Positions 17,759 to 26,651 of a stretch of DNA of 64,000 nt are shown here, piece by piece; position 1 is the first letter of the stretch; each line of letters starts with the position of its first letter. The notes under the pieces were generated by a model, which did no database searches, was not told where the DNA came from, and saw only the letters and a program-made list of their open reading frames with translations. The DNA is from Mucilaginibacter lappiensis (GTDB taxonomy: Bacteria; Bacteroidota; Bacteroidia; Sphingobacteriales; Sphingobacteriaceae), in assembly GCF_900155965.1 (NCBI RefSeq), contig NZ_FTMG01000009.1:1-64000 (forward strand). The letters run 5' to 3'. A program made the translations under genes and the position numbers.

Positions 17759-19333
17759 TTGGACAGAACACTGATAATAGGAACCCGCGGCAGTGAATTG
17801 GCACTATGGCAGGCTAATTTTGTAAAAGACAGCCTTGCCGCCATCAACGTAAACGCCGAGCTAAAGATCATAAAAACCCAGGGCGACCGTATACTAAACC
17901 TGAGCTTTGATAAGTTAGAAGGAAAAGGTTTTTTCACCAAGGAATTAGAAGAAGAATTATTGGCCGGTACCATTGATGTTGCGGTACACTCGCACAAGGA
18001 CCTGCCAACTGAAAACCCTCCGGGACTCATCATCGCAGCAGTTTCAGAACGGGAGGACCCGGCTGAACTGTTGTTGATCTTGAAGGACTGTGTGGATGTG
18101 CACCAAAAGCTGTCGGTAAAATATGGCGCTATTGTGGGTACATCATCCAACAGGCGCAAGGCGCAGCTGCTGGCACACCGCCCCGACCTGGAGATAGAAG
18201 ATCTGCGCGGCAACGTGCCTACCCGTATAGGCAAACTGCGCGACGAAAAATACGATGCTATTATGATAGCCAAAGCAGGGGTAGTACGTTTAGGTTTAGA
18301 TCTGAGCGAGTTTCACGTAGAGGAAATTACCCCTGTGGAGCTGATCCCTGCCCCCGCACAGGGGGCGCTTGCTATTCAGATTCGCGAAAGCAACCAGGAA
18401 GTTTTTGAAATACTCCAGACACTTCACCACCCCGATGTAGCCGAAGAGCTGGCGGTGGAAAGAACCGTGCTGAGAATGTTCGGCGGCGGCTGTCATCTGC
18501 CATTAGGCTGTTATTGCCGGCGCGATGAAGGGATGTTCCAGGTATTTACCTCCAAGGCTGATGAAGGGGATGAATTTCCGAACCGGTTGTTTTTAGAGGC
18601 ACCCACTACAGAGGGTCTGGCAGAAAAGGTTATAGCTAAATATGCCAAAGACCGCAAACACCCATCGAAGGTATTTATATCACGCGAACTGTCTGAGCAA
18701 AGCTACTTTAAGAAAGCGATGGAACATTTGGGTATCGAGGTAGAGGCCCGTTCGCTTATCCGCACCGTACCGGTAATCACCAAGTTTGATTCCTATATAT
18801 TAAAAAATATCGACTGGATATTTTTCTCCAGTAAAAATGCAGTGGATTACTTTTTTCAGTTGAATCCGCTGTTTCCTAAAAAGGTAAAGTTTGGTGTAAT
18901 GGGCAGCGGCAGCGAAGAGATGCTGCGCCGCAAAGGTCATTTTACCGATTATGTGGGCGAAGGCACCGATACTGCCGAAGTAGCCGAAGAATTTGCCAAA
19001 CTGGCTAACGGCAAGATCGTGTTGTTCCCTGGTGCAGAAAGCCCAATGAGAAGTATACAGCAAGGATTATCTGCCGATACCAAAATTATTGACCTGCCGG
19101 TATATGAAACTGTATTGGTAGAAGATGTAGAGCCTAGTGGGGCCGACGTGATGGTGTTTACCAGTCCGTCAAACGTTGAGGCTTATTTTGCCGGTAACCT
19201 GCTGGATCCGTATCAAAAGGTAGTAGCCATAGGTAAATCGACAGGCAAAAAATTTGATGAAATGGGTGTAAAATATACCCTGCCTTACTCGCCCGACGAA
19301 GTTGGGCTGGCAGAGGCTGTGTTTGGATTGTAA
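17759..19333 (+). CDS. hemCD: Porphobilinogen deaminase / uroporphyrinogen-III synthase fusion
   Basis: 524 residues. Residues 1-300 are HemC: catalytic Asp81 in HSHKDLPT, Arg-rich SSNRRKAQ, LRGNVPTR and dipyrromethane-cofactor Cys245 in GGGCHLPLG. Residues 303-524 are HemD, with the weakly conserved fold recognisable from FISRELSEQ, FFSSKNAVDYFF and VFTSPSNVEAYF. The fusion would carry porphobilinogen through hydroxymethylbilane to uroporphyrinogen III in one polypeptide, limiting release of the unstable linear intermediate. Such fusions occur in Bacteroidota. The start is TTG at 17759. hemB follows after an 89-base word-repeat palindrome. Confidence 0.95.
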   Translation: MDRTLIIGTRGSELALWQANFVKDSLAAINVNAELKIIKTQGDRILNLSFDKLEGKGFFTKELEEELLAGTIDVAVHSHKDLPTENPPGLIIAAVSEREDPAELLLILKDCVDVHQKLSVKYGAIVGTSSNRRKAQLLAHRPDLEIEDLRGNVPTRIGKLRDEKYDAIMIAKAGVVRLGLDLSEFHVEEITPVELIPAPAQGALAIQIRESNQEVFEILQTLHHPDVAEELAVERTVLRMFGGGCHLPLGCYCRRDEGMFQVFTSKADEGDEFPNRLFLEAPTTEGLAEKVIAKYAKDRKHPSKVFISRELSEQSYFKKAMEHLGIEVEARSLIRTVPVITKFDSYILKNIDWIFFSSKNAVDYFFQLNPLFPKKVKFGVMGSGSEEMLRRKGHFTDYVGEGTDTAEVAEEFAKLANGKIVLFPGAESPMRSIQQGLSADTKIIDLPVYETVLVEDVEPSGADVMVFTSPSNVEAYFAGNLLDPYQKVVAIGKSTGKKFDEMGVKYTLPYSPDEVGLAEAVFGL

Positions 19334-19422
19334 GCCCCACCCAAACCCTCCCCGGTAGGGAGGGCTTTTGATAAAATTTAAATAAAAAGTCTCCCCTACC
19401 GGGGGAGATTTAGAGGGGGCTT
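19334..19422. repeat. CCCC-type junction palindrome between hemCD and hemB
   Basis: AGCCCCACCCAAACCCTCCC (19332-19351) and an arm ending AGATTTAGAGGGGGCTT (19406-19422) bracket inner CCCCGGTAGGG / CCCTACCGGGGG palindromes. The same pair of arms occurs at 39011-39128 around the ilvN start. Confidence 0.85.
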
Positions 19423-20394
19423 ATGTTACAAAGACCACGTAGAAACCGGAAAAGTGAAGTGATACGCCAAATGGTGCAGGAAACACATGTTAGCGCGGCT
19501 AATTTGATATTCCCACTGTTTATTGTGGATGGTACGTTTCAAAAAACAGAGGTGGCTTCCATGCCCGGCATTTATCGCTATTCTGTTGATAACCTGCTAC
19601 GCGAGATTGAAAGCTGCCTGAAACTGGGCTTAAACTCTTTTGACCTGTTCCCCAATATTGAGGATGCATTAAAAGATCCATTAGCTACTGAAAGTTACCG
19701 TGACGACAGTTTGTACCTGCGGGCCATACGTGAAGTTAAAAAGAACTTTCCGGAGGCTTGTGTGGTTACCGATGTGGCGATGGATCCCTATAGCAGTGAT
19801 GGCCATGATGGTATTGTGAAAGACGGTGTGATCCTGAACGATGAAACCTTAGAAGTATTGGGTAAAATGGCCCTGGCTCATGCGCAATGCGGTGCCGATA
19901 TCATTGCCCCGTCTGATATGATGGATGGTCGTGTGGGATATATTCGCAATGTGCTGGACGAAAATGGCTTTACCAACGTTTCTATTATGTCATACTCGGC
20001 CAAGTATGCCAGTGCTTTTTATGGCCCGTTTAGGGATGCCTTAAATTCGGCTCCTAAGTTTGGTGATAAAAAAACGTACCAGATGAACCCCGCCAATCAG
20101 CGCGAAGCATTGATAGAGGCTAATCTGGACGAACTGGAAGGCGCCGACTTTTTAATGGTAAAGCCTGCATTGCCTTATCTGGATGTGATTAAACTGATAA
20201 AAGATAATACCGAATTGCCGGTAGCTGCCTACAACGTAAGCGGCGAATATGCGATGATCAAAGCAGCCATACAAAAAGGCTGGTTGAATGAGCAGCGCGC
20301 CATTACCGAGGTGCTCACCAGCATCCGCAGGGCAGGCGCTACCGCGATACTAACCTATCACGCCAAAGAGGTGTTGGAAAATAAATGGCTTTAA
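19423..20394 (+). CDS. hemB: Delta-aminolevulinic acid dehydratase (porphobilinogen synthase)
   Basis: 323 residues, full length. It condenses two 5-aminolevulinate molecules to porphobilinogen. The active-site lysines are Lys194 (SYSAKYASAFYGP) and Lys247 (MVKPALPYLD). The metal-site region reads DVAMDPYSSDGHDG and lacks the cysteine triad of zinc enzymes, so I infer a magnesium/potassium-type enzyme. The ATG follows directly on the upstream palindrome. hemL comes 82 bases later on the same strand. Confidence 0.96.
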   Translation: MLQRPRRNRKSEVIRQMVQETHVSAANLIFPLFIVDGTFQKTEVASMPGIYRYSVDNLLREIESCLKLGLNSFDLFPNIEDALKDPLATESYRDDSLYLRAIREVKKNFPEACVVTDVAMDPYSSDGHDGIVKDGVILNDETLEVLGKMALAHAQCGADIIAPSDMMDGRVGYIRNVLDENGFTNVSIMSYSAKYASAFYGPFRDALNSAPKFGDKKTYQMNPANQREALIEANLDELEGADFLMVKPALPYLDVIKLIKDNTELPVAAYNVSGEYAMIKAAIQKGWLNEQRAITEVLTSIRRAGATAILTYHAKEVLENKWL

Positions 20395-20397
20395 AAT

Positions 20398-20472
20398 AAG
20401 TCAAAATTCAAAAGTTAAAATTCAAAACAAATACTGAATTTTTGACTTTTGAATTTTGATTTTTGACTTATA
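20398..20472. repeat. Word-repeat palindrome between hemB and hemL
   Basis: Units AAAATTCAAAAGTTAAAATTC (from 20402) face TTTTTGACTTTTGAATTTTG and TTTTTGACTT, forming an AT-rich imperfect hairpin. The vocabulary matches 17480-17668. Confidence 0.75.
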
Positions 20473-20476
20473 AAAA

Positions 20477-21847
20477 ATGTTAGATTCAATAAAGAAAATG
20501 TTTTCGGGTGAGGCCAATGAGCCTTTGAATACTACAGGCAAACCTGATATCAGCAGGGAAAAGTCTGCGGAGTTATATGCGAAAGCGAAAACCTATTTTC
20601 CGGGTGGTGTAAATTCACCGGTAAGGGCGTTTAAATCTGTTTATGGTACACCTTTGTTTATACAAAAAGGTGATGGCAGCCATATCTGGGACGCCGATGG
20701 TAACGAGTTTGTTGATTTTTGCTGTTCATGGGGACCGCTTATTCTGGGACATAACAATACCAAGGTTCGCGAAAAAGTTACCGAGGTAATGCAAAACGGC
20801 ATGTCGTTCGGTGCGCCAACCGCTTTGGAAAATGAGCTGGCCGAACTCATCCTGAAAAATAATAAACTGATTGAAAAACTGCGTTTTGTAAGTTCGGGTA
20901 CCGAGGCCGTAATGTCGGCAATCCGCCTGGCCAGAGGTTATACTAAGCGCGACAAAATATTAAAGTTTGAAGGCTGCTATCACGGTCACGTAGATGCCTT
21001 GCTGGTAAAAGCGGGTTCGGGACTGGTAACTTTTGGCGAAACCTCATCAGCAGGTGTACCCAAAGCCTTTGCCGACGAGACCATCGTAGTGTCCCTGAAC
21101 GATAAAGAAGCTTTAACCAAAGCTTTTGAAGATTTTAAAGACCAGATAGCCGCTATTATTATTGAGCCTATACCGGCCAATAATGGTTTGCTGCTACAGG
21201 AAAAAGAATACCTGCAGTTTTTGCGTGATATATGTACCCAAAACGGCACCCTGTTGATATTTGATGAAGTAATATCAGGCTTCAGGATTGGTTTTGAAGG
21301 TGCGTCAGGCCATTACGGCATTAAACCGGATATTATTACCTACGGTAAGATTATCGGTGGTGGTATGCCTGTTGGCGCTTACGGGTCATCGGCGGCTATC
21401 ATGAGCAATATATCGCCCGAAGGGCCGGTTTACCAGGCAGGTACCTTATCGGGCAACCCGGTAGCTATGGCAGCGGGCATTGCCCAATTGAGCGAACTGC
21501 TGAAAATGGGTTTTTACCGCGACCTGAACAACAAAACTGAGGAGTTTCGCGACGCGGTACAGCGCTTTGCCACTGCACGTAGCTATAAGTTTAAAGTGTT
21601 TGGCATCGGCTCTATATTCTGGTTTGCTTTTACAGATAAAGAGTATATTCGTAAAGCCGAAGATATTGATGCTTCCAGCATGGAAAAGTTCAAGAAATTT
21701 CACCGCGAACTGATCAACCGGGGCATTTACCTGGGGCCATCTGGCTATGAAGTGGGCTTTATATCATCTGCACATACAAAAATAGACCTGGAGAAGGCTA
21801 AACGTGCTATCTTTGATAGTCTTGATCTGGTATTTAACGGAAAATAG
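20477..21847 (+). CDS. hemL: Glutamate-1-semialdehyde 2,1-aminomutase
   Basis: PLP-dependent enzyme of 456 residues that converts glutamate-1-semialdehyde to 5-aminolevulinate. PLP Lys291 is in ITYGKIIGGGMPVGA. SSGTEAVMSAIRLARG and DEVISGFR are the expected phosphate- and cofactor-binding segments. The N-terminus is about 25 residues longer than E. coli HemL before FPGGVNSPVR; ATG 20477 and ATG 20498 are both possible starts. It completes the C5 route begun by hemA, although it lies after hemB in the gene order. Confidence 0.95.
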   Translation: MLDSIKKMFSGEANEPLNTTGKPDISREKSAELYAKAKTYFPGGVNSPVRAFKSVYGTPLFIQKGDGSHIWDADGNEFVDFCCSWGPLILGHNNTKVREKVTEVMQNGMSFGAPTALENELAELILKNNKLIEKLRFVSSGTEAVMSAIRLARGYTKRDKILKFEGCYHGHVDALLVKAGSGLVTFGETSSAGVPKAFADETIVVSLNDKEALTKAFEDFKDQIAAIIIEPIPANNGLLLQEKEYLQFLRDICTQNGTLLIFDEVISGFRIGFEGASGHYGIKPDIITYGKIIGGGMPVGAYGSSAAIMSNISPEGPVYQAGTLSGNPVAMAAGIAQLSELLKMGFYRDLNNKTEEFRDAVQRFATARSYKFKVFGIGSIFWFAFTDKEYIRKAEDIDASSMEKFKKFHRELINRGIYLGPSGYEVGFISSAHTKIDLEKAKRAIFDSLDLVFNGK

Positions 21848-21930
21848 GTTCGAGTTGCGAGGTTCGTGTGACGGGTAGTTTAGTTGAATTGCCGGCAACC
21901 CGAACCCCGCAACCCGAACCCAAAAACTAA
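21848..21930. repeat. Word-repeat palindrome between hemL and the histidine kinase
   Basis: GGTTCGAGTTGCGAGGTTCG faces GCAACCCGAACCCCGCAACC: short GGTTCG/GTTGCG words reiterated in both arms. An apparent ORF extension of the downstream kinase back to 21884 runs through this hairpin and is not credible. Confidence 0.75.
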
Positions 21931-21934
21931 AATA

Positions 21935-22804
21935 ATGAAAAAGCCATTTATTATTTTCTATGCGCTCATCATATACGCCGTTTCCGAACTGGTTTGGTGG
22001 GGCTATATGCTGATGAAATTACAGCCGCAACGCATTGGGATGATCCTGGGCGAGGGCTCTATGTTCATATTGATATTAGTGGTGGGGGCGTATAGCCTGC
22101 ATGCGTCCATCAATAAAGAGCGTAAGTTACAGGAGCAGAAAAGGAATTTTTTGCTTTCGGTTACGCATGAGCTTAAATCGCCGCTGGCCTCTATTAAAAT
22201 ATTACTGCAAACCATTCAGAAGCGTTCTTTAACTAAAGAACAGGTGCTTGATTTTGTAAGCAAATCATTGCTTGATGTGGAACGTTTGGATGATATGGTA
22301 GAGAATATGCTGCTGGCATCAAAAATTGATAACCGGTCATACACTTTCCCCAAAAATAGCTTTAACCTTTCGGTATTGGTGGATAGCATTGTTAACCGCT
22401 TGCAGATCACTAAGTGCGATTGTAATCAGCAGATCATTGATGCCGAAATAGAACCCAAGATAGAGATCACCGGCGATAAGTTTGCGCTGACATCGGTAGT
22501 AACTAACCTGATCGAGAATGCGGTAAAATATTCCAGTCCCTGTTCGGCAGTGGCTGTAAAACTGTTTTCTAAAGACGATAAGGTTTACCTGGAAGTGGCC
22601 GACCAGGGCATTGGTATAGCCGATAACGAAAAAACACGTATTTTCGATAAGTTTTACCGTGTAGGCAGCGAGGACACCCGTAATACTAAAGGTACCGGAC
22701 TGGGGCTTTATATTGTAAAAGAAGTGCTTGATAAACACCAGGCCAGCATTAAAGTGCGGGATAACCGTCCGGCGGGTAGTGTTTTTGAAGTAGTATTTGG
22801 ATAA
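21935..22804 (+). CDS. Two-TM sensor histidine kinase in the haem block
   Basis: 289 residues from ATG 21935. Two membrane segments (about 5-27 and 42-57) are separated by only some 14 residues, so there is almost no extracytoplasmic sensor. The HisKA domain has phosphoacceptor His78 in SVTHELKSPLASIK. HATPase follows: N box LTSVVTNLIENAVKYS, G1 DQGIGI, and GTGLGLYIVKEV. The response regulator follows at 20 bases. I infer a membrane- or redox-related signal, possibly haem-linked by location; nothing in the sequence proves it. Confidence 0.92.
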   Translation: MKKPFIIFYALIIYAVSELVWWGYMLMKLQPQRIGMILGEGSMFILILVVGAYSLHASINKERKLQEQKRNFLLSVTHELKSPLASIKILLQTIQKRSLTKEQVLDFVSKSLLDVERLDDMVENMLLASKIDNRSYTFPKNSFNLSVLVDSIVNRLQITKCDCNQQIIDAEIEPKIEITGDKFALTSVVTNLIENAVKYSSPCSAVAVKLFSKDDKVYLEVADQGIGIADNEKTRIFDKFYRVGSEDTRNTKGTGLGLYIVKEVLDKHQASIKVRDNRPAGSVFEVVFG

Positions 22805-22824
22805 CCTAAATTTAAAAAAATAAC

Positions 22825-23532
22825 ATGCCTAACAAGAAAAGAATTTTATTAGCCGAAGACGAAGAACATTTGTTGGAAGCCATCAAACTTAACCTTGAGC
22901 TGGAAGGGTATAAAGTGTCTACAGCTAAAAACGGTAAAAAAGCTTTGCAATTATTTAAAGAAGAGCGTTTTAACCTGGTGATATTAGACGTAATGATGCC
23001 TGAGATTGACGGCTTTGTTGTAGCCGAAACCATCAGGTTGGAGAATACCGAAGTGCCTATTATGTTTTTAACCGCTAAAAACACTAACGAGGACAAAATA
23101 GCAGGTCTTAAAAAAGGCGCAGATGATTATCTGACCAAACCATTTAACCTGGAAGAGTTGATTTTAAGGGTGAACAACCTGGTAAAACGCAGCCTGAAAG
23201 GTGAGGATCTGAAAGAGTTTAACAGCTATAAAATTGGTGATAAAACCATCCATTTTAACTCTTTTGAACTGGTGAATGCCGATGAATCCATCACCGCACT
23301 TACCAAAAAAGAAACCATGCTGCTTAAACTGCTTATTGAACGCAGAAATGATGCCGTATCGCGCGAGCAGATCCTGGAAACGGTTTGGAATTATGATGTA
23401 TATCCATCCACCCGTACTATTGATAACTTTATCCTAACCTTCCGTAAGTATTTTGAACCAGATCCTAAAAACCCGGTTTATTTTCACTCTATCCGTGGTG
23501 TAGGTTATAAGTTTACCGATAATCAGCATTAA
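22825..23532 (+). CDS. OmpR/PhoB-family response regulator
   Basis: 235 residues. The receiver domain (1-120) has EDEE at 11-14, phosphoacceptor Asp55 in ILDVMMPE, Thr in FLTAKN and Lys in YLTKPF. The winged-helix Trans_reg_C domain (about 135-232) has VSREQILETVW and RTIDNFI. It is the evident partner of the preceding kinase. Its last base is shared with the ATG of the next gene (TAATG). Confidence 0.95.
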   Translation: MPNKKRILLAEDEEHLLEAIKLNLELEGYKVSTAKNGKKALQLFKEERFNLVILDVMMPEIDGFVVAETIRLENTEVPIMFLTAKNTNEDKIAGLKKGADDYLTKPFNLEELILRVNNLVKRSLKGEDLKEFNSYKIGDKTIHFNSFELVNADESITALTKKETMLLKLLIERRNDAVSREQILETVWNYDVYPSTRTIDNFILTFRKYFEPDPKNPVYFHSIRGVGYKFTDNQH

Positions 23533-24053
23533 TGTTCAGTAATAGGGTACGTTTATTTATAGCATTTATTTTCCTGTTATCGTTGGGCCTGTTACTGTAC
23601 TTGCGCATTTATGAGTTAGCGGCAGTAGCGGTAATGATGATATTGCTGCTCATCTGGGATTACTTTAAACAAGGCACTCTGGTAGTAGCTGCCAAACATT
23701 TTCATGCTAAGGACTATGTAAAAACCGAAGCATCGTTAAAAGAGATCAGTAACCCCAAATGGCTAAGCAAAAAGCGCCGAGGGTTTTATGAGTATATATA
23801 CGGTGGTGTTTGTGTACAGCGGCAGGAGTTTGAGGCGGCAGAACAGCATTATGAACTGGCGGCGCAATATCCGCTGCATACGTTGAATGACCATGTGGCC
23901 GCGCTGGTTACGGTTGCCAATCTTAACATCAGGTTTGGTAACTATGATAAAGCCAAAGCTTATTTGGGATTAGCTGAAAAGCACACAGAAAAAATGACAG
24001 CCAAAATGAAGGAGGTGATTAGCCGTCTTCATCAGGAATTGAAAAAACACTAA
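23532..24053 (+). CDS. Membrane-anchored TPR-like protein
   Basis: 173 residues. Two membrane helices at about 5-22 and 28-45 are followed by a helical region with TPR-like repeats (FEAAEQHYELAAQYP, and FGNYDKAKAYLGLAEKH). It overlaps the response-regulator stop by one base, so it is translationally coupled and part of the kinase-regulator unit. It may be a scaffold or an accessory to the kinase; function unknown. A word-repeat palindrome separates it from hemE. Confidence 0.75.
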   Translation: MFSNRVRLFIAFIFLLSLGLLLYLRIYELAAVAVMMILLLIWDYFKQGTLVVAAKHFHAKDYVKTEASLKEISNPKWLSKKRRGFYEYIYGGVCVQRQEFEAAEQHYELAAQYPLHTLNDHVAALVTVANLNIRFGNYDKAKAYLGLAEKHTEKMTAKMKEVISRLHQELKKH

Positions 24054-24055
24054 TA

Positions 24056-24155
24056 CAGAGGCAAGAGATAAGAATCAAGACATAAGACAAAACTACAGTA
24101 CATCGATAGTAGTTAAAATCTTGATTCTTGACTCTTATTTCTTGCCTCTTCTAAA
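24056..24155. repeat. Word-repeat palindrome between the TPR gene and hemE
   Basis: Arm 24058-24090 has AGAGGCAAGAGATAAGAATC and further AAGA units; arm 24118-24151 has its near-complement, ending TTTCTTGCCTCTT. The loop is about 27 bases. The same vocabulary occurs at 56239-56379 and 58528-58675. Confidence 0.85.
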
Positions 24156-24159
24156 GAAT

Positions 24160-25185
24160 ATGAAAGATTCGTTATTAATAAAAGCAGCTTTTTCCGAGAA
24201 AACAGAACGCCCGCCGGTGTGGATGATGCGCCAGGCTGGTCGTTTCATGAAAGAATACTGGGATATCAAAAACAAGTATTCGTTCCTGGAAATGTGTAAA
24301 ACCCCGGAGCTGGCTGCTGATGTTACCATGTTGCCGGTTGATCTGTTGGGTATAGATGGAGCCATCTTGTTTTCGGACATATTGGTTACCGGCGAAGCTA
24401 TGGGCGGCGATCTGAGTTTTACTAACGGCGTTGGGCCAAAGTTTGCCAACCCGGTACGTACAAAAGCTGATGTGGATAACCTGCAAATAGATGTATTGGA
24501 TAAATTGCAATATGTTGCCGATGCCATTAAGGTAATACAACAGCGCCTAAATGGCCGTATACCATTGATTGGTTTTGCGGGCGCTCCATTTACCGTGATG
24601 AGCTACCTGGTAGAAGGTGGATCGACCAAAGATTTTAAACTCACCAAACTGATGCTGCACAATGAGCCCGAATTGGCTCATCAATTGTTGTCAAAAATAG
24701 CTACCGTTACCGCCGATTATCTGAACATGCAGATAGCTGCAGGTGTAAATGCCGTACAGATATTTGATAGCTGGGCACAAGCTTTAGCCTGGGACGATTA
24801 TAAAGAATTTAGTCACCGCTATATTGCCGAGATCATCAGCAAGCTGAACCGGAAGGATATCCCCGTGATATCATTCTGTAAAGGCAGTTCTGTATTTGCA
24901 CCGCTAATGGCCGAAGCTAAACCGGATGTGATCTCGATCGATTGGAATGTTGACTTGTTGGATATTAAAAAACGGTTACCTGCCGGTATTGCCGTACAGG
25001 GTAACCTTGACCCACATATTCTGTATGCCGATAAAAAGGTGATCAAGGAGCGTATTCATCGCCTGTTCGACAGGATGAAGGGCGAAAAGGGTTTCATCTT
25101 TAACCTGGGCCACGGTATTATGCCCGACATCCCGTTTGATAACGTGAAGTACGCGGTAGAGGTGATTAAGGAATACAGGAACTAA
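24160..25185 (+). CDS. hemE: Uroporphyrinogen decarboxylase
   Basis: 341 residues from ATG 24160; an in-frame extension to 24121 reads through the upstream palindrome and is rejected. It decarboxylates the four acetate side chains of uroporphyrinogen III to give coproporphyrinogen III. Signature PVWMMRQAGRFM at about 19-30, conserved Asp in FSDILV, and GFAGAPFTVMSYLVEGG. Full family length. It takes the product of HemCD. Confidence 0.96.
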   Translation: MKDSLLIKAAFSEKTERPPVWMMRQAGRFMKEYWDIKNKYSFLEMCKTPELAADVTMLPVDLLGIDGAILFSDILVTGEAMGGDLSFTNGVGPKFANPVRTKADVDNLQIDVLDKLQYVADAIKVIQQRLNGRIPLIGFAGAPFTVMSYLVEGGSTKDFKLTKLMLHNEPELAHQLLSKIATVTADYLNMQIAAGVNAVQIFDSWAQALAWDDYKEFSHRYIAEIISKLNRKDIPVISFCKGSSVFAPLMAEAKPDVISIDWNVDLLDIKKRLPAGIAVQGNLDPHILYADKKVIKERIHRLFDRMKGEKGFIFNLGHGIMPDIPFDNVKYAVEVIKEYRN

Positions 25186-25221
25186 CAGCAATAGGCGAAT
25201 ATCACCAACTTGCTTCATGGA

Positions 25222-25268
25222 TAAATTGAACTCCGTGAAATTTAATTAATTTCATGAAGTTCAATTTA
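25222..25268. repeat. AT-rich palindrome between hemE and hemJ
   Basis: TAAATTGAACTCCGTGAAAT pairs with the arm ATTTCATGAAGTTCAATTTA, with two mismatched pairs. It may be a terminator-like hairpin or an operator upstream of hemJ. Confidence 0.65.
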
Positions 25269-25294
25269 TTAATCCGTAATTAAATATATTACCT

Positions 25295-25831
25295 ATGTAC
25301 GATTACGTAAAAGCTGTACACATTATTTTTGTGGTTTGTTATATGGCGGGCCTGTTTTACAGCGTGCGCCTGTTTATTTACCATACCGAGGCTCAGGAAA
25401 AACCGGAGCCCGATCGTAAGATATTGTCAGATCAGTTTACCATTATGGAGCGTAAGCTGTGGAATATCATTACCATCCCCTCCATGATCCTTACGGTTGC
25501 TGCCGGTATTACCATGTTGATCATGAGACCAATATGGCTTCATTTTGGCTGGATGCACCTGAAACTCACATTTGTAGTAGTGCTGGGTGTATATCACCAT
25601 ATGTGCCAGAATAAAATAAAGCAAATGGCCAATGGCGTATTTAAATGGACATCTACCCAATTACGTTTATGGAATGAGCTGGCCACGCTATTGTTGTTTG
25701 CCATCGTTTTCCTGGTAGTACTTAAAAGCGCCCTCAACTGGATATTTGGCGTAGTTGGTCTGGTTGCCTTAGCCATGATCCTGATGATAGCCGTGAAAAT
25801 ATACAAGCGTTACAGAAGGAAGAAGCAATAA
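25295..25831 (+). CDS. hemJ: Protoporphyrinogen IX oxidase, HemJ/CopD-like membrane protein
   Basis: 178 residues with four or five membrane helices (about 5-22, 57-77, 82-100, 120-142, 148-170). The opening KAVHIIFVVCYMAGLFYSVR and FIYH match HemJ (UPF0093), including the conserved N-terminal His. HLKLTFV and the later tryptophans also fit. HemJ oxidises protoporphyrinogen IX to protoporphyrin IX at the membrane with a quinone or other acceptor. Placement after hemE supports this over a copper-resistance CopD role. Confidence 0.85.
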   Translation: MYDYVKAVHIIFVVCYMAGLFYSVRLFIYHTEAQEKPEPDRKILSDQFTIMERKLWNIITIPSMILTVAAGITMLIMRPIWLHFGWMHLKLTFVVVLGVYHHMCQNKIKQMANGVFKWTSTQLRLWNELATLLLFAIVFLVVLKSALNWIFGVVGLVALAMILMIAVKIYKRYRRKKQ

Positions 25832-25846
25832 AATCCCACAATACTC

Positions 25847-25965
25847 CGCTCCCGCGAGATTAACGCAGTGTATCTCGTGGGTGGCATGATTAAAGCTTTC
25901 AGCTTTAATTTCAGCTGAAAGCTGAAGCCCCATAATTTACCACGGGCCGGAAAGCCCGCGGTAGC
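25847..25965. repeat. REP-like three-hairpin element, copy 2 (inverted)
   Basis: The reverse complement matches 11789-11908 and 49900-50018. Its first hairpin is CCGCGGGC/GCCCGTGG, in which an A-T pair of copy 1 has become G-C. It lies after hemJ and before the sigma-factor gene. The remaining 110 bases up to 26078 show no further feature I can support. Confidence 0.8.
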
Positions 25966-26078
25966 ATAAGTAGAATCACACCGGGATTTTATACATACTC
26001 CCCTCCTCTTTGCATCTCAAGAAAATATTTTCGATACCATGCAACCAATTACCAAAGCATCACATCTTACTGTTATAA

Positions 26079-26651
26079 ATGATGTTTTTGGAACCAAAGT
26101 TTACTATTCAACAATTGATAGAACGCTGCAAAGCGGGCGAACGTAAAGCACAGGAGTTGCTATACAAGCAATTCGCGGCCAAAATGCTGGCGGTGTGTAT
26201 GCGTTACGCTACCGACAAAATGGAAGCCGAGGATATGCTGCAGAATGGATTTATCCGGGTGTTTCAAAAAGCAGCCGATTACCGGGGCGACGGTTCATTT
26301 GAAGGCTGGGTAAGGCGCATCATGGTACACAGTTCCATTGAATATTATCGTAAACATCATAAGATGCTGCAAGTAGTTAATACGGATGAGGTGGGAAATG
26401 AGCCATCGGTAAACCCACTCGCAACATCAAATTTAGATGCCCAGGTATTGCTGGGTTTGATACAACAACTGGCTCCGGGCTATCGGATGGTATTTAACCT
26501 TTACGCGCTGGAAGGTTATTCGCACAAAGAAATAGCAGAGATGATGGGTATCAGTGAAGGCGCGTCCAAATCACAATTATCAAGAGCGCGGACTATATTA
26601 AAAGAACAAATTGCAAAAATGGAGGGCAAAAGTTATGGATATGCAGGGTAA
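26079..26651 (+). CDS. ECF-type RNA polymerase sigma factor
   Basis: 190 residues. Sigma region 2 is at about 25-95 (AEDMLQNGFIRVFQKAADYR, with GSFEGWVRRIMVH). Region 4 is at about 125-185 (LAPGYRMVFNLYALEGYSHK followed by EIAEMMGISEGASKSQLSRA). It resembles the group found in Bacteroidota before an anti-sigma-like membrane protein and an outer-membrane barrel protein. It overlaps the next gene by 17 bases. Confidence 0.9.
   Translation: MMFLEPKFTIQQLIERCKAGERKAQELLYKQFAAKMLAVCMRYATDKMEAEDMLQNGFIRVFQKAADYRGDGSFEGWVRRIMVHSSIEYYRKHHKMLQVVNTDEVGNEPSVNPLATSNLDAQVLLGLIQQLAPGYRMVFNLYALEGYSHKEIAEMMGISEGASKSQLSRARTILKEQIAKMEGKSYGYAG

Noticed and set aside
17560..18273. 237-codon open frame antisense to hemCD
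   Set aside because: Mostly overlaps the HemC active-site region in reverse; the rest is repeat mosaic.
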